From NCBI GenBank assembly GCA_958295665.1, contig OY282560.1, positions 257,653,368 through 257,717,367 on the forward strand: 64,000 nucleotides of DNA, read 5' to 3'. The first letter of the stretch is position 1. Every line of letters begins with the position of its first letter. Made by a program: the position numbers and the translations under genes. Positions 19,895-30,497 of this stretch are shown piece by piece. The notes beneath the pieces were generated by a model that saw nothing but the letters and a program-made list of their open reading frames with translations, was not told the origin of the DNA and made no database searches. The DNA is from Tipula vernalis (Eukaryota > Arthropoda > Insecta > Diptera > Tipulidae).

Positions 19895-20914
19895 TTTCGG
19901 TTCATTGGTACCCCGTCACTAAGAACAACACTTCAAAATGTTTTTTATACACAAAACTCATTTTAATATTGTTGTTTACCACTCAAATGCTCAAACTGAA
20001 CTGAAGAAAGAAGATAACGTGAAAAATATAATAGAGTAAAGATAATAATTTTACCTGCTAGATCGTGGTGGGGGTTAAATAAAAAGAATAAATTGAGATA
20101 CTTTCTTGTGGAACATACTGCGAATGATTCAATTTTATTTGTGATCATCACAACAACCAGAACAACTCTCAAGAAAAACAGCCAATTATCGGCAGCAACA
20201 TTGCCTTTACATGTGAATTGTGTTCAATAAACGATTTAGATGGAGTTAGAACTTCAGCAATCTGAGAAAATGTAAGCAAACTCTTAAATTCACAAAAAGC
20301 AGCAGATATTGCGTACTCATATTTTAATCTAAATATTTTGAGCTCAAAACTCTAAGTTGAACAATTAGTTTCAAATATCTTCAAAAGATTACACTAATCC
20401 ACACATAATCAAAAATATAACATAATTATTGATTCTTGTTATTGTAAAAATTATGTAATACCTTAACTTAACCAACACCACCCAAATACAAACACTAATT
20501 ATTTACACCATATAAATCGACCCCAATTTAACACATCGTAATGTATATGTCGCATCGATTGAGTTTCAAATTCCCTACACAAACCGATATATTGTACACA
20601 TACTGATTATCGAACAAACACAACTAATCAATCTCTCTATTCGTAAAAATATCAAGAAAACTCATAAACAAATACACATTTAGATACAATAAAATCGGAC
20701 ATAAGTAAAATGTCAACCAACAAATGTTAATAGCGAATCAATCGTGTAACATGATAACACACAATATTTATTACGTACTGCATACATTTGATATTTATAA
20801 ATTATATTTAAAATCACTGACATGCACGGATAATTTAAAAGAATAAAATAAAACGATTACAAGCAAATGAAAAGCTACAAATAAACGGATGATACAAGTT
20901 CAAGTAAAACTTAC
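19895..20914. other. AT-rich non-coding stretch
   Basis: Nothing recognised; it lies downstream (on the minus strand) of the Asn-rich exon and is probably intron. Confidence 0.45.
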
Positions 20915-21781
20915 CTTTTGTCTCTTGCAGATTACGACAAATTTTTGTATTCGTTTCATGCAACATATGAATTTGTTCCAACAACAGAGTCAACATTTTT
21001 GTATTCGTCTCATTATTTGCACCACTAACTGTTGCCGCTGCTGATGAATGAAACTTTTTATCTAAATTCTCATTGTCCGACGACTTAGAATCATCTTCAT
21101 CAAAATTGATTACTATACCACCTAGTCCTGGATCACTGTACCGGCGCGATTTTTCAAATTCATTTATTAGTATATCGCTATAGTTATTATTATTGTTACT
21201 ACTATTGTTATTGTTTATATTATTACCGTCAGTAAGTGTGCTAGTTTTTGGTGAATTACAACCATTATTATTATTATTATTATTACTACTACTACCATTG
21301 CTATTATTATATTGGATTAAATTAATTCCGGGTGGAAGACTCATGAATTCTTGATTAATCGATGTTTCCGTCAAATGGAAATTTTTACGATATTTATCCA
21401 AATGATTTGGTCCAATGCCATTGTATAAATAATCGACTGTTAACAGATTTTGTTGTGATGTTGACGATGGATGATTATGGTTTTGTTGATGATGCTGATA
21501 ATGATTCGGTTGATGATTTCGGTTGGTGGACGAGTTTATATCCGATGAGTATTTTTTATTCATTTTAATCGATTGAAAATTATTATCATAATTATTAGAA
21601 TTATTATTATTATTACTATTGCTATTACCATTCATTTGATTTGCTTGAATGAACGGGTAATTTTGTTCTCTTATACAATTTTCCAGCCAATCGTCTAATA
21701 TTTTCTGTGATATATTCGAATTTGAGCTTGAATTTTTATTATTTTGTTGCCTTATGGTTGCTGAATTATGGTTGATGTTGC
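20915..21781 (-). CDS. Exon of an Asn-rich host gene
   Basis: On the minus strand an acceptor (TTTCTATTACAG before 21781) and a donor (AAAAG/GTAAGT, GT at 20913-20914) bound an open 867-bp exon coding about 288 residues. No in-frame start is needed: the frame is open from the acceptor. Content in order: a short conserved-looking helix (KILDDWLENCIREQNYPFIQ), poly-Asn and His/Gln-rich tracts, an ordered segment (LTVDYLYNGIGPNHLDKYRK, SLPPGINLIQ), more poly-Asn, a basic serine motif RRYSDPG, an acidic patch (NFDEDDSKSSDNEN), and a coiled-coil-like end (LTLLLEQIHMLHETNTK). It ends in phase +1. The poly-Asn resembles fly neuronal and regulatory proteins. I do not recognise the family. Confidence 0.75.
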
Positions 21782-22487
21782 CTGTAATAGAAAGAGAAAA
21801 TCATTTTTTATTTATTACAATAATGTTATTTGCTTTAGTTTTTAAAATATTTATTTTTATTTTATATTAATTTGGTGCCAACTTTCTGCCGATAAATACT
21901 AATTTATCTATAAAACAGCGCAGCGCAGCTACTGCTTGGTGCATTGAATGTCTAAATTAAAAAACTGGAATAAGACATCTAATTCTAAATGTCTAAATTA
22001 AAAAACTGGAAAAACAATTACATATTTTTAAAGGAACTACAATAATTTAAATATTATAAAAAAACGATAAAAAAATAAACTGTTAGGAGTGAACTTTTAG
22101 AAAAGACGATTCCATATATAACATATGCTCTAAAGATTTGAAAACTTAGAAAAAAGTTACATTTGTATCTTTAAAGATATTAAAATTCAACAATAGAATT
22201 TTTAAATCCTGCCAAGTTGCCATATGAGTTTTATCTTGTGCCCAATAGATAATTTTATATCTCTTATAGTTTCCACCTACGTGAAGCTGGCCCGAAATTT
22301 CATCCCGAAAAATACGATATTTTTCATATTGTAACACTAGTACTCTCGCGATACTTCTAACATTACTATAACATTAAATCATTTATTCATATAATAATTT
22401 TCGAGATAAAAGAATAAAACTATAGAAACAAGTAAACAAATGATTATTATGAATATATACTAAACAAATTTTGTTATTGTTCAAAGG

Positions 22488-23920
22488 AATTGTATCTGGA
22501 ATTTTTGAGATATAGTCATCTGAATATTTTAACACAAGCGATTCACGAGCACTTCTTGTATACAGCCTGATTCATTGAAGTTTCAGCTATATTCTGTGCA
22601 ACTTACAAGAAAATTGTATCTGGAATTTTTGAGATATAGTCATCTGAATATTTTAACACAAGCGATTCACGAGCACTTCTTGTATACAGCCTGATTCATT
22701 GAAGTTTCAGCTATATTCTGTGCAACTTACAAGAAAATTGTATCTGGAATTTTTGAGATATAGTCATCTGAATATTTTAACACAAGCGATTCACGAGCAC
22801 TTCTTGTATACAGCCTGATTCATTGAAGTTTCAGCTATATTCTGTGCAACTTACAAGAAAATTGTATCTGGAATTTTTGAGATATAGTCATCTGAATATT
22901 TTAACACAAGCGATTCACGAGCACTTCTTGTATACAGCCTGATTCATTGAAGTTTCAGCTATATTCTGTGCAACTTACAAGAAAATTGTATCTGGAATTT
23001 TTGAGATATAGTCATCTGAATATTTTAACACAAGCGATTCACGAGCACTTCTTGTATACAACCTGATTCATTGAAGTTTCAGCTATATTCTGTGCAACTT
23101 ACAAGAAAATTGTATCTGGAATTTTTGAGATATAGTCATCTGAATATTTTAACACAAGCGATTCACGAGCACTTCTTGTATACAGCCTGATTCATTGAAA
23201 TTTCAGCTATATTCTGTGCAACTTACAAGAAAATTGTATCTGGAATTTTTGAGATATAGTCATCTGAATATTTTAACACAAGCGATTCACGAGCACTTCT
23301 TGTATACAGCCTGATTCATTGAAGTTTCAGCTATATTCTGTGCAACTTACAAGAAAATTGTATCTGGAATTTTTGAGATATAGTCATCTGAATATTTTAA
23401 GACAAGCGATTCACGAGCACTTCTTGTATACTGCCTGATTCATTGAAGTTTCAGCTATATTCTGTGCAACTTACAAGAAAATTGTATCTGGAATTTTTGA
23501 GATATAGTCATCTGAATATTTTAACACAAGCGATTCACGAGCACTTCTTGTATACAGCCTGATTCATTGAAGTTTCAGCTATATTCTTTGCAACTTACAA
23601 GAAAATTGTATCTGGAATTTTTGAGATATAGTCATCTGAATATTTTAACACAAGCGATTCACGAGCACTTCTTGTATACAGCCTGATTCATTGAAGTTTC
23701 AGCTATATTCTGTGCAACTTACAAGAAAATTGTATCTGGAATTTTTGAGATATAGTCATCTGAATATTTTAACACAAGCGATTCACGAGCACTTCTTGTA
23801 TACAGCCTGATTCATTGAAGTTTCAGCTATATTCTGTGCAACTTACAAGAAAATTGTATCTGGAATTTTTGAGATATAGTCATCTGAATATTTTAACACA
23901 AGCGATTCACGAGTACTTCT
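22488..23920 (+). repeat. 124-bp tandem array, ~11.5 near-identical units
   Basis: The landmark AATTGTATCTGGAATTTTTG recurs every 124 bp from 22488. Units are nearly identical; isolated variants include TATACAACCTG (23053), GAAATTTCAG (23197), GACAAGCG (23401), TATACTGCC (23429) and ATTCTTTGC (23583). The last unit breaks off at CACGAGTACTTCTCG (~23925). Homogeneity points to recent expansion or ongoing unequal exchange. Confidence 0.97.
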
Positions 23921-24010
23921 CGTAATCATAACAAATAACGCAAATCATAACGATTATGAGTATTATTATATCGAATTAACAACTTCATTCTCAATGAATA
24001 CTCAATAAAT

Positions 24011-24140
24011 CAGGCCATATACGAGAAGTGCTCGTGAATCGCTTGTGTTAAAATATTCAGATGACTATATCTCAAAAATTCCAGATACAATTTTCTTGTA
24101 AGTTGCACAGAATATAGCTGAAACCTCAATGAAATGGCCG
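24011..24140 (-). repeat. Inverted copy of the 124-bp unit
   Basis: 24020-24130 is the reverse complement of one array unit, starting GAGAAGTGCTCGTGAATCGC. A ~90-bp spacer separates it from the end of the array, so the array and this copy form two unequal arms of a foldback. Confidence 0.95.
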
Positions 24141-24248
24141 TATATGATGAGAAGTAGGACAACTAGACGACTTTATCTAAAATTTGTAGCTATACATATA
24201 CAATTTTTTGTTCAACAAATTAATGTTATTAAAAAAATTATCTGCATT

Positions 24249-24398
24249 ATTTCGGGCTGACAGTTAAAAATATCACGATATTTGATCGTGATAGTAAATT
24301 CTATCGCGGTCGTGACATTTTTTTCGGGCTGAGAGTATAAACTGTCGCGATAGATATAGTTTAGTGTTGCCATCGAGTTTTTTCGGGATGAGTTTCGG
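24249..24398 (+). repeat. Subterminal CGGGCTGA / TCGCGATA motifs
   Basis: TTTCGGGCTGA-type motifs at about 24249, 24321 and 24377-24397, with TATCGCGR blocks between, lie just inside the right terminal repeat. Likely transposase-recognition repeats. Confidence 0.45.
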
Positions 24399-24456
24399 GC
24401 TAGCTTCACATACATATAGTTCCCGAGGTATTTAATTTAAATATTGCCCTAAGTAC

Positions 24457-24840
24457 CAGGTGTGTAAATATAAAACCGGGATTTTTTAGTAAAAAGTACA
24501 CGTTCATCGTATGATAACTAATGGTTAAAAGTATTTTATTCAAACTATTGCCCGTTATTAGTTATAAATTTCTCCCATCTTTCTGGCAATGCATCGGTGC
24601 CACGCCAAACTGTTCTTCTTTTGATGCAAACCAGTTATCGAGTCATTTTCGTAGCAAGTGAAGTCCTCCTCAGCAAGCCCGTGCCCCATCGATCCAAATA
24701 AGTGATAATCGGACGGAGCCAAATCTGGCGAGTAGTCTGGCAAATTTAATGACCACAACGGTCCCCATTTTAAATAATATAGGATAATATAGTCGGTAGT
24801 TATATAATTTCTGTTCAATTTAGCTTCTGTAAACAACATA
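24457..24840 (-). mobile_element. mariner 3' remnant (transposase C-terminus and TIR)
   Basis: On the minus strand LPDYSPDLAPSDYHLFGSMG (with the third catalytic Asp of the D,D34D triad) leads, after frame changes, to ASKEEQF and ALPERWEKFITNNGQ then a stop. The downstream end on this strand shows the mariner-type terminal sequence (CCAGGTGTGTAAATATAAAA read from 24459 on the plus strand). The N-terminal two thirds of the transposase are missing. Dead copy. Confidence 0.8.
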
Positions 24841-24899
24841 AAATACTAGTGCATAAGTCTACTAAAATATTAGTACATAACTGTGCGCGGGTTCGATTG

Positions 24900-25035
24900 A
24901 GTTCACAACAGGGTTAAATTTTTGTCCTGTGAACCATTTTGGTTACGTTATGTTGGTAACCCTGTTAAAATTTTGTGCGAGTTGAGAATAATTCAAAATA
25001 TTTAGCTAACTTCGTGGTGTACATTTTTTCACCAC
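24900..25035 (+). repeat. Dispersed repeat, copy 1 (see 51665-51785)
   Basis: TTTGTCCTGTGAACCATTTT, GTTGAGAATAATTCAA and TTAGCTA..TCGTGGTGTACATTTTT are shared, in the same orientation, with 51665-51785 at roughly 75-80%. This copy also has an inverted pair AACAGGGTTAAAT / AACCCTGTT around its core. Confidence 0.6.
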
Positions 25036-26075
25036 CAATTTTCCAATTGTTCATATCAAGCATTTATATAAAAATTAGGACGCGTTACAAATTTCATATG
25101 GTGGGTAAGCGTTTCTTGGTTTAAACTCTAAAATTTGATTCCTATAAAATTTTGAAAATGGCACGTAGGGCAAGGTAGGACTCACATGACGAAGTGTGTC
25201 TGGGGTAAAGTAAAAAATTCAAAAGTTATTATTAGTGCAGAACCGAAACGTAAACAAATAAAATGTTAAAATTAAATAAATAAAAGTAAAACTGGCTATT
25301 ACTATTGATGACAACTTAAACAAAAGTGAATAATTTAGTTCAATTTTTATTATTTCCGATTTATCAAACTATATAGTGTAATTTGTTTAAAACATCATCT
25401 GCTTACACACACAATGACAATTTTTTATTAGTATATTTAGTATATTTACTTCACCGCATATACACTCAGCAATATAACCTCCACACCATTTTCTTGCTTT
25501 AAATTTCTTGTTATAATGTCACAATGGTGCTGAATTAGAGCTTGGATACTGTATTAAGAAATAAAATAAGAAAATTTGATTTGAATTCCAAAACCAATCT
25601 CTTTAATTTAATTAAATAAATTAACAAAAAACAAAAATGTTTAGATTATATTGGATGCTCTAAAGGTTTCAGCAAAGGGTGACATGTCATTTTAAAGGTG
25701 ATATTTCCTAGATCAATAAAGAAAAAAATATCACTTTTGTTTATTCAGTGAAAAATTATTCCGCATTATATATATTCCGCATTATTTTTTGGCTGTATTT
25801 AATTTTTCTATGAATTTTCCCATTAATTTTCTGCAAATTAATTCAAGGTCTTTTTCATCCCCAATTAACGGACATTCCTATAAGGATATTTTCTGAAAGG
25901 GTTTTGAATTAGAATTTGGTTTTTGTGTCAAGTTTCTAGCTGGTTTGGTTCATGAGGTATATTAAATAAACCGTCATAATAGCGAAAACTTTTGAAAAAA
26001 CTACGTAGATTTTTTTAATTGATGGAAATTAAATTGGAACCAAATGAATTAGAAACTGTGTATTTATTTACCAAA
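25036..26075. other. AT-rich non-coding stretch
   Basis: Only a lone diverged unit of the 165-bp repeat (25908-25970, TTAGAATTTGGTTTTTGTG) is recognised. Confidence 0.45.
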
Positions 26076-26435
26076 TCACACGTAATTTTGAATAGTATTT
26101 TTATAATTTGCTTGTAACCTATTTATATCTACTTTATAATTTATCGGATTTTTTGATTTCCAAATATGGCAAGCTTCTTTGAACCATCTTTTATTTTTCT
26201 TTTGTTCATAATCCAATGTAACCGAATTATCAAAATCATGTTTCTTTTCAAAAGTATGTTTCACCAAAGCTGTTCTGTAATGTGAATGTGTTCTGTCCGG
26301 GTATTTTTTAATATTGTCTACATCTTTTTTATGTTGATTTACTCTTTCAATTTTGGTCTTACTTGTTTCTCCAACATAACATGAGTCGCAATTTTTACAA
26401 GGAATTTTATAAATTAGTCCGTTTTTTTTGTTCAC
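26076..26435 (-). pseudogene. Penelope-like element GIY-YIG endonuclease fragment
   Basis: A 119-codon frame begins with GLIYKIPCKNCDSCYVGETS, the GIY...YIG core in the form used by Penelope-like elements (with the Cys pair between), followed by H(K)KDV and the block VKHTFEKKHDFDNSVTLDYE, then KEACHIWKSKNPIN and a stop. Penelope-like elements encode RT followed by this endonuclease; the RT is absent, so this is a 5'-truncated insertion. The retained frame is open, which is unusual among the decayed copies here. Flanks are AT-rich with no target duplication that I can define. Confidence 0.8.
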
Positions 26436-27828
26436 TTGGATTTATATAAAAGTTAAAAAATTGGTCTATAATTTAGCCGAAAAGAATTAGATAAAATATT
26501 ATTTAGAAAATTATCGAGATCGTGGCATCCATCTTGCACTCACTTTTGAATACTTCTTACTGTAAGCTTAAGCCTTCTAGTTAATTCTCCAATAGTCACT
26601 CAACGACCACCCGATACAAGAGGCAGCTAAAATTATGTTTCCATGAGCGATGACGTCAAATGGTCATCCTGGCCGCTCATCATCGTTTGCTATTTAAATA
26701 ATAATTTAAAACGAAATTTTATTCTTTTCAAGCGCGCTGCCTCACAAAATTTCTTATGCATGTTACGAATATATTGAATGCTCCTCGTACTATCGATCCA
26801 CTTAATTTTTTAAAAGCAAGATAGCGAAAATTATTTTTTTGGCGTGGTTAAGTAAAAGCAAGAAACTAAAAGCCAAAATAAGTATTATGAAATCATTGAA
26901 GGCGCAAAAAAAAAAGAAAAATGAACCCACCCAGATATGGCACAAAAATTTAATTAATATCACAACTTTTCATTTGAATTCTAAGTCAAATATAATCGCC
27001 TTTTAAATGTGTAGCCTCTGTCTGGTACTCGAATTTTATTTGTGTTGTGTTTTGCGGTTTTCTCTCTAAATTTATTAAACAAATGCGAAACGTTTGTTGT
27101 TTTTTATTTTGTTTTTTAACAACTTTCATCTATTATTTAATATATTTCAACCTTCAAATTGAATAAAAGTGAAATAAACTCGTTGTATGTATACAAACGT
27201 TAATTTATTGTAAACACAAGGTAACCCTCAAATGATATGGTGAAATGGCGAATTTTGATTCACATCTAGCAGTACTCTCTCGATGCGAGGATATAAAGAA
27301 ATATGGTGAAATTCGCGTTTATTAGTTTATTGAGAGCTTAATTTAAATAAACATCAAATTGACAACTTACCTTGCAGCCACGGAAATGAAAATCAATTTT
27401 TTTTATTCATTTATAAAACGCAAATATCAATTGAGAACTATCAATAAAATAGCGTAATTTTCATTTTCTTCTTATAATTAATTTCTCAATTCTCATTTTA
27501 GGGACAATAGAAACGAAATAATAATTGCAATAAAGACATAAACAATTTAAAATTTTATTACAAGAAAACATTTTCATTTATAAATAGAAGTACAGATGGA
27601 CTGCTTTCATTTTTCTTATTGGAGAGAAAGAACCAAAACGGTCGTATTTAGGGATTGCAAATTTTAGGGATTGACTATATTTGTGTACTTTGATTTATTT
27701 TAAGTTAACATTTCCCAAAAATATGAGATAATTTTACTCCAGTTTCGAACTGGAAATGTGGAATTTTGCTAGGCAAACAATATTTTCAATAAAAAATATC
27801 TTTTCGTATTTAAAAATATGGGTCCCAT
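26436..27828. other. AT-rich non-coding stretch
   Basis: No coding or repeat structure recognised. Confidence 0.45.
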
Positions 27829-28236
27829 TTGAAACTTGATATTTTAAAACACGATTTGACAAAACGCGATATTTCAAAACGTGATACGGTAAAAAAAGCG
27901 ATATGGTACAAAACGCGATATTCGAAAACGCGATATTGTACAAAACGCGATATAGTACAAAATGCGATAATTCAAAAGGTGATATTTCAAAACGCATATC
28001 CTAGTTCCATCCTACATGTTCAATTCCATCATAAAGGTGAACGAAAATTTTATATGTGAAATGAAGGGAGATTAATAATTTTTAAATATCGCGTTTTGTA
28101 TCACAACGAGTTTTGAAATATAGCGTTTTGAAATATAAAATATCGCTTATTGTACCATATCGCGTTTTGCAATGTCGCATTTTGCACTTTATCTCGTTTC
28201 GTTATACCGCGTTTTGAAATATCGCGTTTCAAGCGG
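27829..28236. repeat. Foldback made of inverted 15/17-bp minisatellites
   Basis: Left arm (27829-28000) is a run of about ten units GATATTTCAAAACGC (15 bp) or GATATTGTACAAAACGC (17 bp). Right arm (28084-28236) is the same kind of array in the opposite orientation (ATCGCGTTTTGAAAT). About 80 bp lie between. Drosophila FB elements also have long inverted repeats built of short tandem units; a relationship is speculative. Confidence 0.85.
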
Positions 28237-28390
28237 ATCCTAGCGAATTTTAAAATAAAAAAAATTATAAAAATACAAATTTCACTAATATGTGATGATC
28301 TGAATATGTGATCGAACAAAATCCGTTCATGAACATAAAAAAACTGATTTTGAAATTGGGGAAATTTTGCTAACGATTCGTTTCAGCATT

Positions 28391-28956
28391 AAGCCTGGTT
28401 TCCATTATGAAATATTTACTGACAGTATTTTTTACGGAATAAAAACATAAAAATCGAAAATATCATTAACCCTAAATCTCTTAACATATTATATGCATGA
28501 AATCAAAATCAAATGTAAATATGTATATAACGGGATTTTTTACCAAAAAAAAATGTTTTACTTTTCTCGTAAAATTAGCGGTAAATTAAGATTAGAAAAA
28601 TGAGCATTCGTTTGGCTGAAACACACAATAATTAAAAAACTTAGAGACTCTCAGGCTCTTGTTAAGAGGTTTAGGGTTAAAGTGACAGAGACCATTTTTT
28701 GATTTTAATTTTTTTTGAAAAATTTCATTGAAAAATTGAAATATTTTTCCAGTACGGAAAAAATATACTTCGCTTCATAAAGTTTTTCAGTAAATTTTGT
28801 CAGTTTACTATAAAAATTTCAGTATACTATAATAATTTTTTCAGTACTGTTCAACGAAAAAGGTTTTATTTTTCCTCTCAAACAGCACGCGAATTTATTT
28901 TTTCATCCCATTTTGTTTGTATTGTCAGTAAATATTTCATAATGAAAAGCAGGCTT
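28391..28956. repeat. 566-bp TIR element with nested inverted repeat
   Basis: Terminal 34-bp inverted repeats AAGCCTGGTTTCCATTATGA... (28391-28424 and 28923-28956, two mismatches). Inside, TTAACCCTAAATCTCTTAAC (28466-) pairs with 28660-28680 (about two mismatches in 21). Repeated CAGTA/TTTACT motifs fill the right side. No coding content; non-autonomous DNA element. Confidence 0.7.
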
Positions 28957-30015
28957 TACTTGTATTCTTGTCAAAATACCTATGACATGAATTCACACAT
29001 TTTTTGTTCGAATTCGTATTCAGAAATAGGGGCCACGTCAATGATTGATTCTGTTCTCTACTGTCAAAATTAATCAACAGGCAATTAATAGGAAGCCACC
29101 AGAATTGATCAACATAAAAGAAGTTGGAACACAACTCTTGATTGACTACGAACTACGATTTGTGTATTTTAACCGGTTATGATGAAATCCGTTAATGTTC
29201 AACGAAATTCTGATATGTTTGAACCTTTCCTCCACTCCAAAGTTTAAGTGATATAAATATCCTCCTCTAACTTAATGACAATCTGTTTTCAAGTGCAGCT
29301 AAATCTAGCAATTGCACAATTTTATTATTTACATATGTGGAAGATTAGCCCCAATAAACACAGATATTTTCTAATAATTCACTATAGGTTGTTTCGATGG
29401 AAAACTCAACGATTTTGAACTCTAATAAAACCGAACTCCTTTTAAAATTCAATTCTCAATTAATTAATTTTTTGAAATAATTTTATTTTATATTGCATGT
29501 TATACCATAAAACCTCACCCAACTAGTCCAGTCGATATTTTTCTATGGTATCGCGTTATGTTTTTTTTTTTCGGAGCAAGATAATTTACCTTTTGTTTTA
29601 TGATCAATTTATTTTGTACTGAACAGCAAAGAAAAATATAATTCCTTAAATTATTGTTTTGTTTTGGTGCAATCATTTTTCCGTTGGCGTTTTCAATTTT
29701 TTTTGAACGATGCAGCCAAAATAGATTCGACGAGGCTTTTTTTTTAAATAAGACCTCGTCTGAGTTAAAACCGCAACTACAGCAACACTAATTTTAGAGC
29801 CACTTATTGAAACTCGACGAAAGCACCGCGTTAACGCAATTAAACCTGTAAGGTTGCCCTTCTCTAAACTAAACATTTTTGTTGTTTAATCATGGACTAA
29901 TATCACTAACAAAGTCCTTTATCAAATTTCTAACAAACACAGTAGTGTTACTTCAAATAGAAATAAATATCACATTAAGAAAGTGGCAAAACCAAAATTG
30001 TGTTTTATTATACAT
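28957..30015. other. AT-rich non-coding stretch
   Basis: No gene or long repeat recognised. Confidence 0.45.
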
Positions 30016-30238
30016 CGTGTGCAATATAACAGGAAAAAAAAATTGTAAATTGCCAATTTTTTTATTTTTTTTACGCTGTATTTTTTATCACCACATTACA
30101 TCGCCACCCCTCCCTCCCCCCCCCCCCCATAGAATCGACTAATTTTTGGCATTTTTCAACATAAAGCATTTCATAAAGCGTAAAAAAAATTGGCAATTTA
30201 ATTTTTTTTTATTTTTTACCTATTATATTGCACACCGC
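30016..30238. repeat. Inverted-repeat element with C-run in the centre
   Basis: GTGTGCAATATAACAGGAAA (about 30018) is matched on the other strand by GTGTGCAATATAATAGGTAA (about 30235), with AAATTGCCAATTTTTTTT in both arms. The loop contains an unbroken C tract (30117-30128). MITE-like, about 60-bp arms. Confidence 0.75.
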
Positions 30239-30342
30239 TGTATAAAACCTAGCGTCTTTTGTAAAATTGCAGTTTACAACTTTCAAAATCTGTCGTTATG
30301 CGGTTTTTTTATAAGATCAGTCAAAATACAGTCTAATACCCT

Positions 30343-30497
30343 AGACAGACTGTGGTTTAATAAATCCGATTTAGCTAAACTAGAAGTATTCTATGCAAAA
30401 ACAAAGGGATTAGCTAAATCGAGGTTGACACACTGCGACTAATCTCGAAAAATTCACTAAATCGGTTTTATTAAATCGCAGTGTGTCTAGAGTATAA
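30343..30497. repeat. ~155-bp inverted-repeat element
   Basis: CTAGACAGACTGTGGTTTAA (from about 30350) and, on the other strand, CTAGACACACTGCGATTTAA from about 30491 continue into TAAA.CCGATTTAG in both arms. Inner ATTAGCTAAATCGAG is related to the arms as well. MITE-like. Confidence 0.7.

Larger units (their letters stand above)
22275..24414. mobile_element. Non-autonomous TIR element carrying a satellite array
   Basis: Ends are inverted: GTGAAGCTGGCCCGAAATTT (22281) and, on the other strand, GTGAAGCTAGCCCGAAACTC from 24409, continuing CATCCCGAAAAA in both, with further matching AACACTA and TCGCGA blocks inside. TATAGTTTCC (22265-22274) and TATAGTTCCC (24415-24424) flank it as a possible 10-bp target duplication with one mismatch. 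It holds the 124-bp tandem array and one inverted copy, and no coding sequence. A 9-10-bp duplication would fit a Mutator-like element; that is inference. Confidence 0.65.

Noticed and set aside
22488..23920. CRISPR-like array
   Set aside because: The whole 124-bp unit is repeated with no variable spacers, and the context is eukaryotic.
27734..28319. Frames with repeated KRDISKRDT or SNIAFxxI segments
   Set aside because: Translations of the 15/17-bp minisatellites in the foldback.
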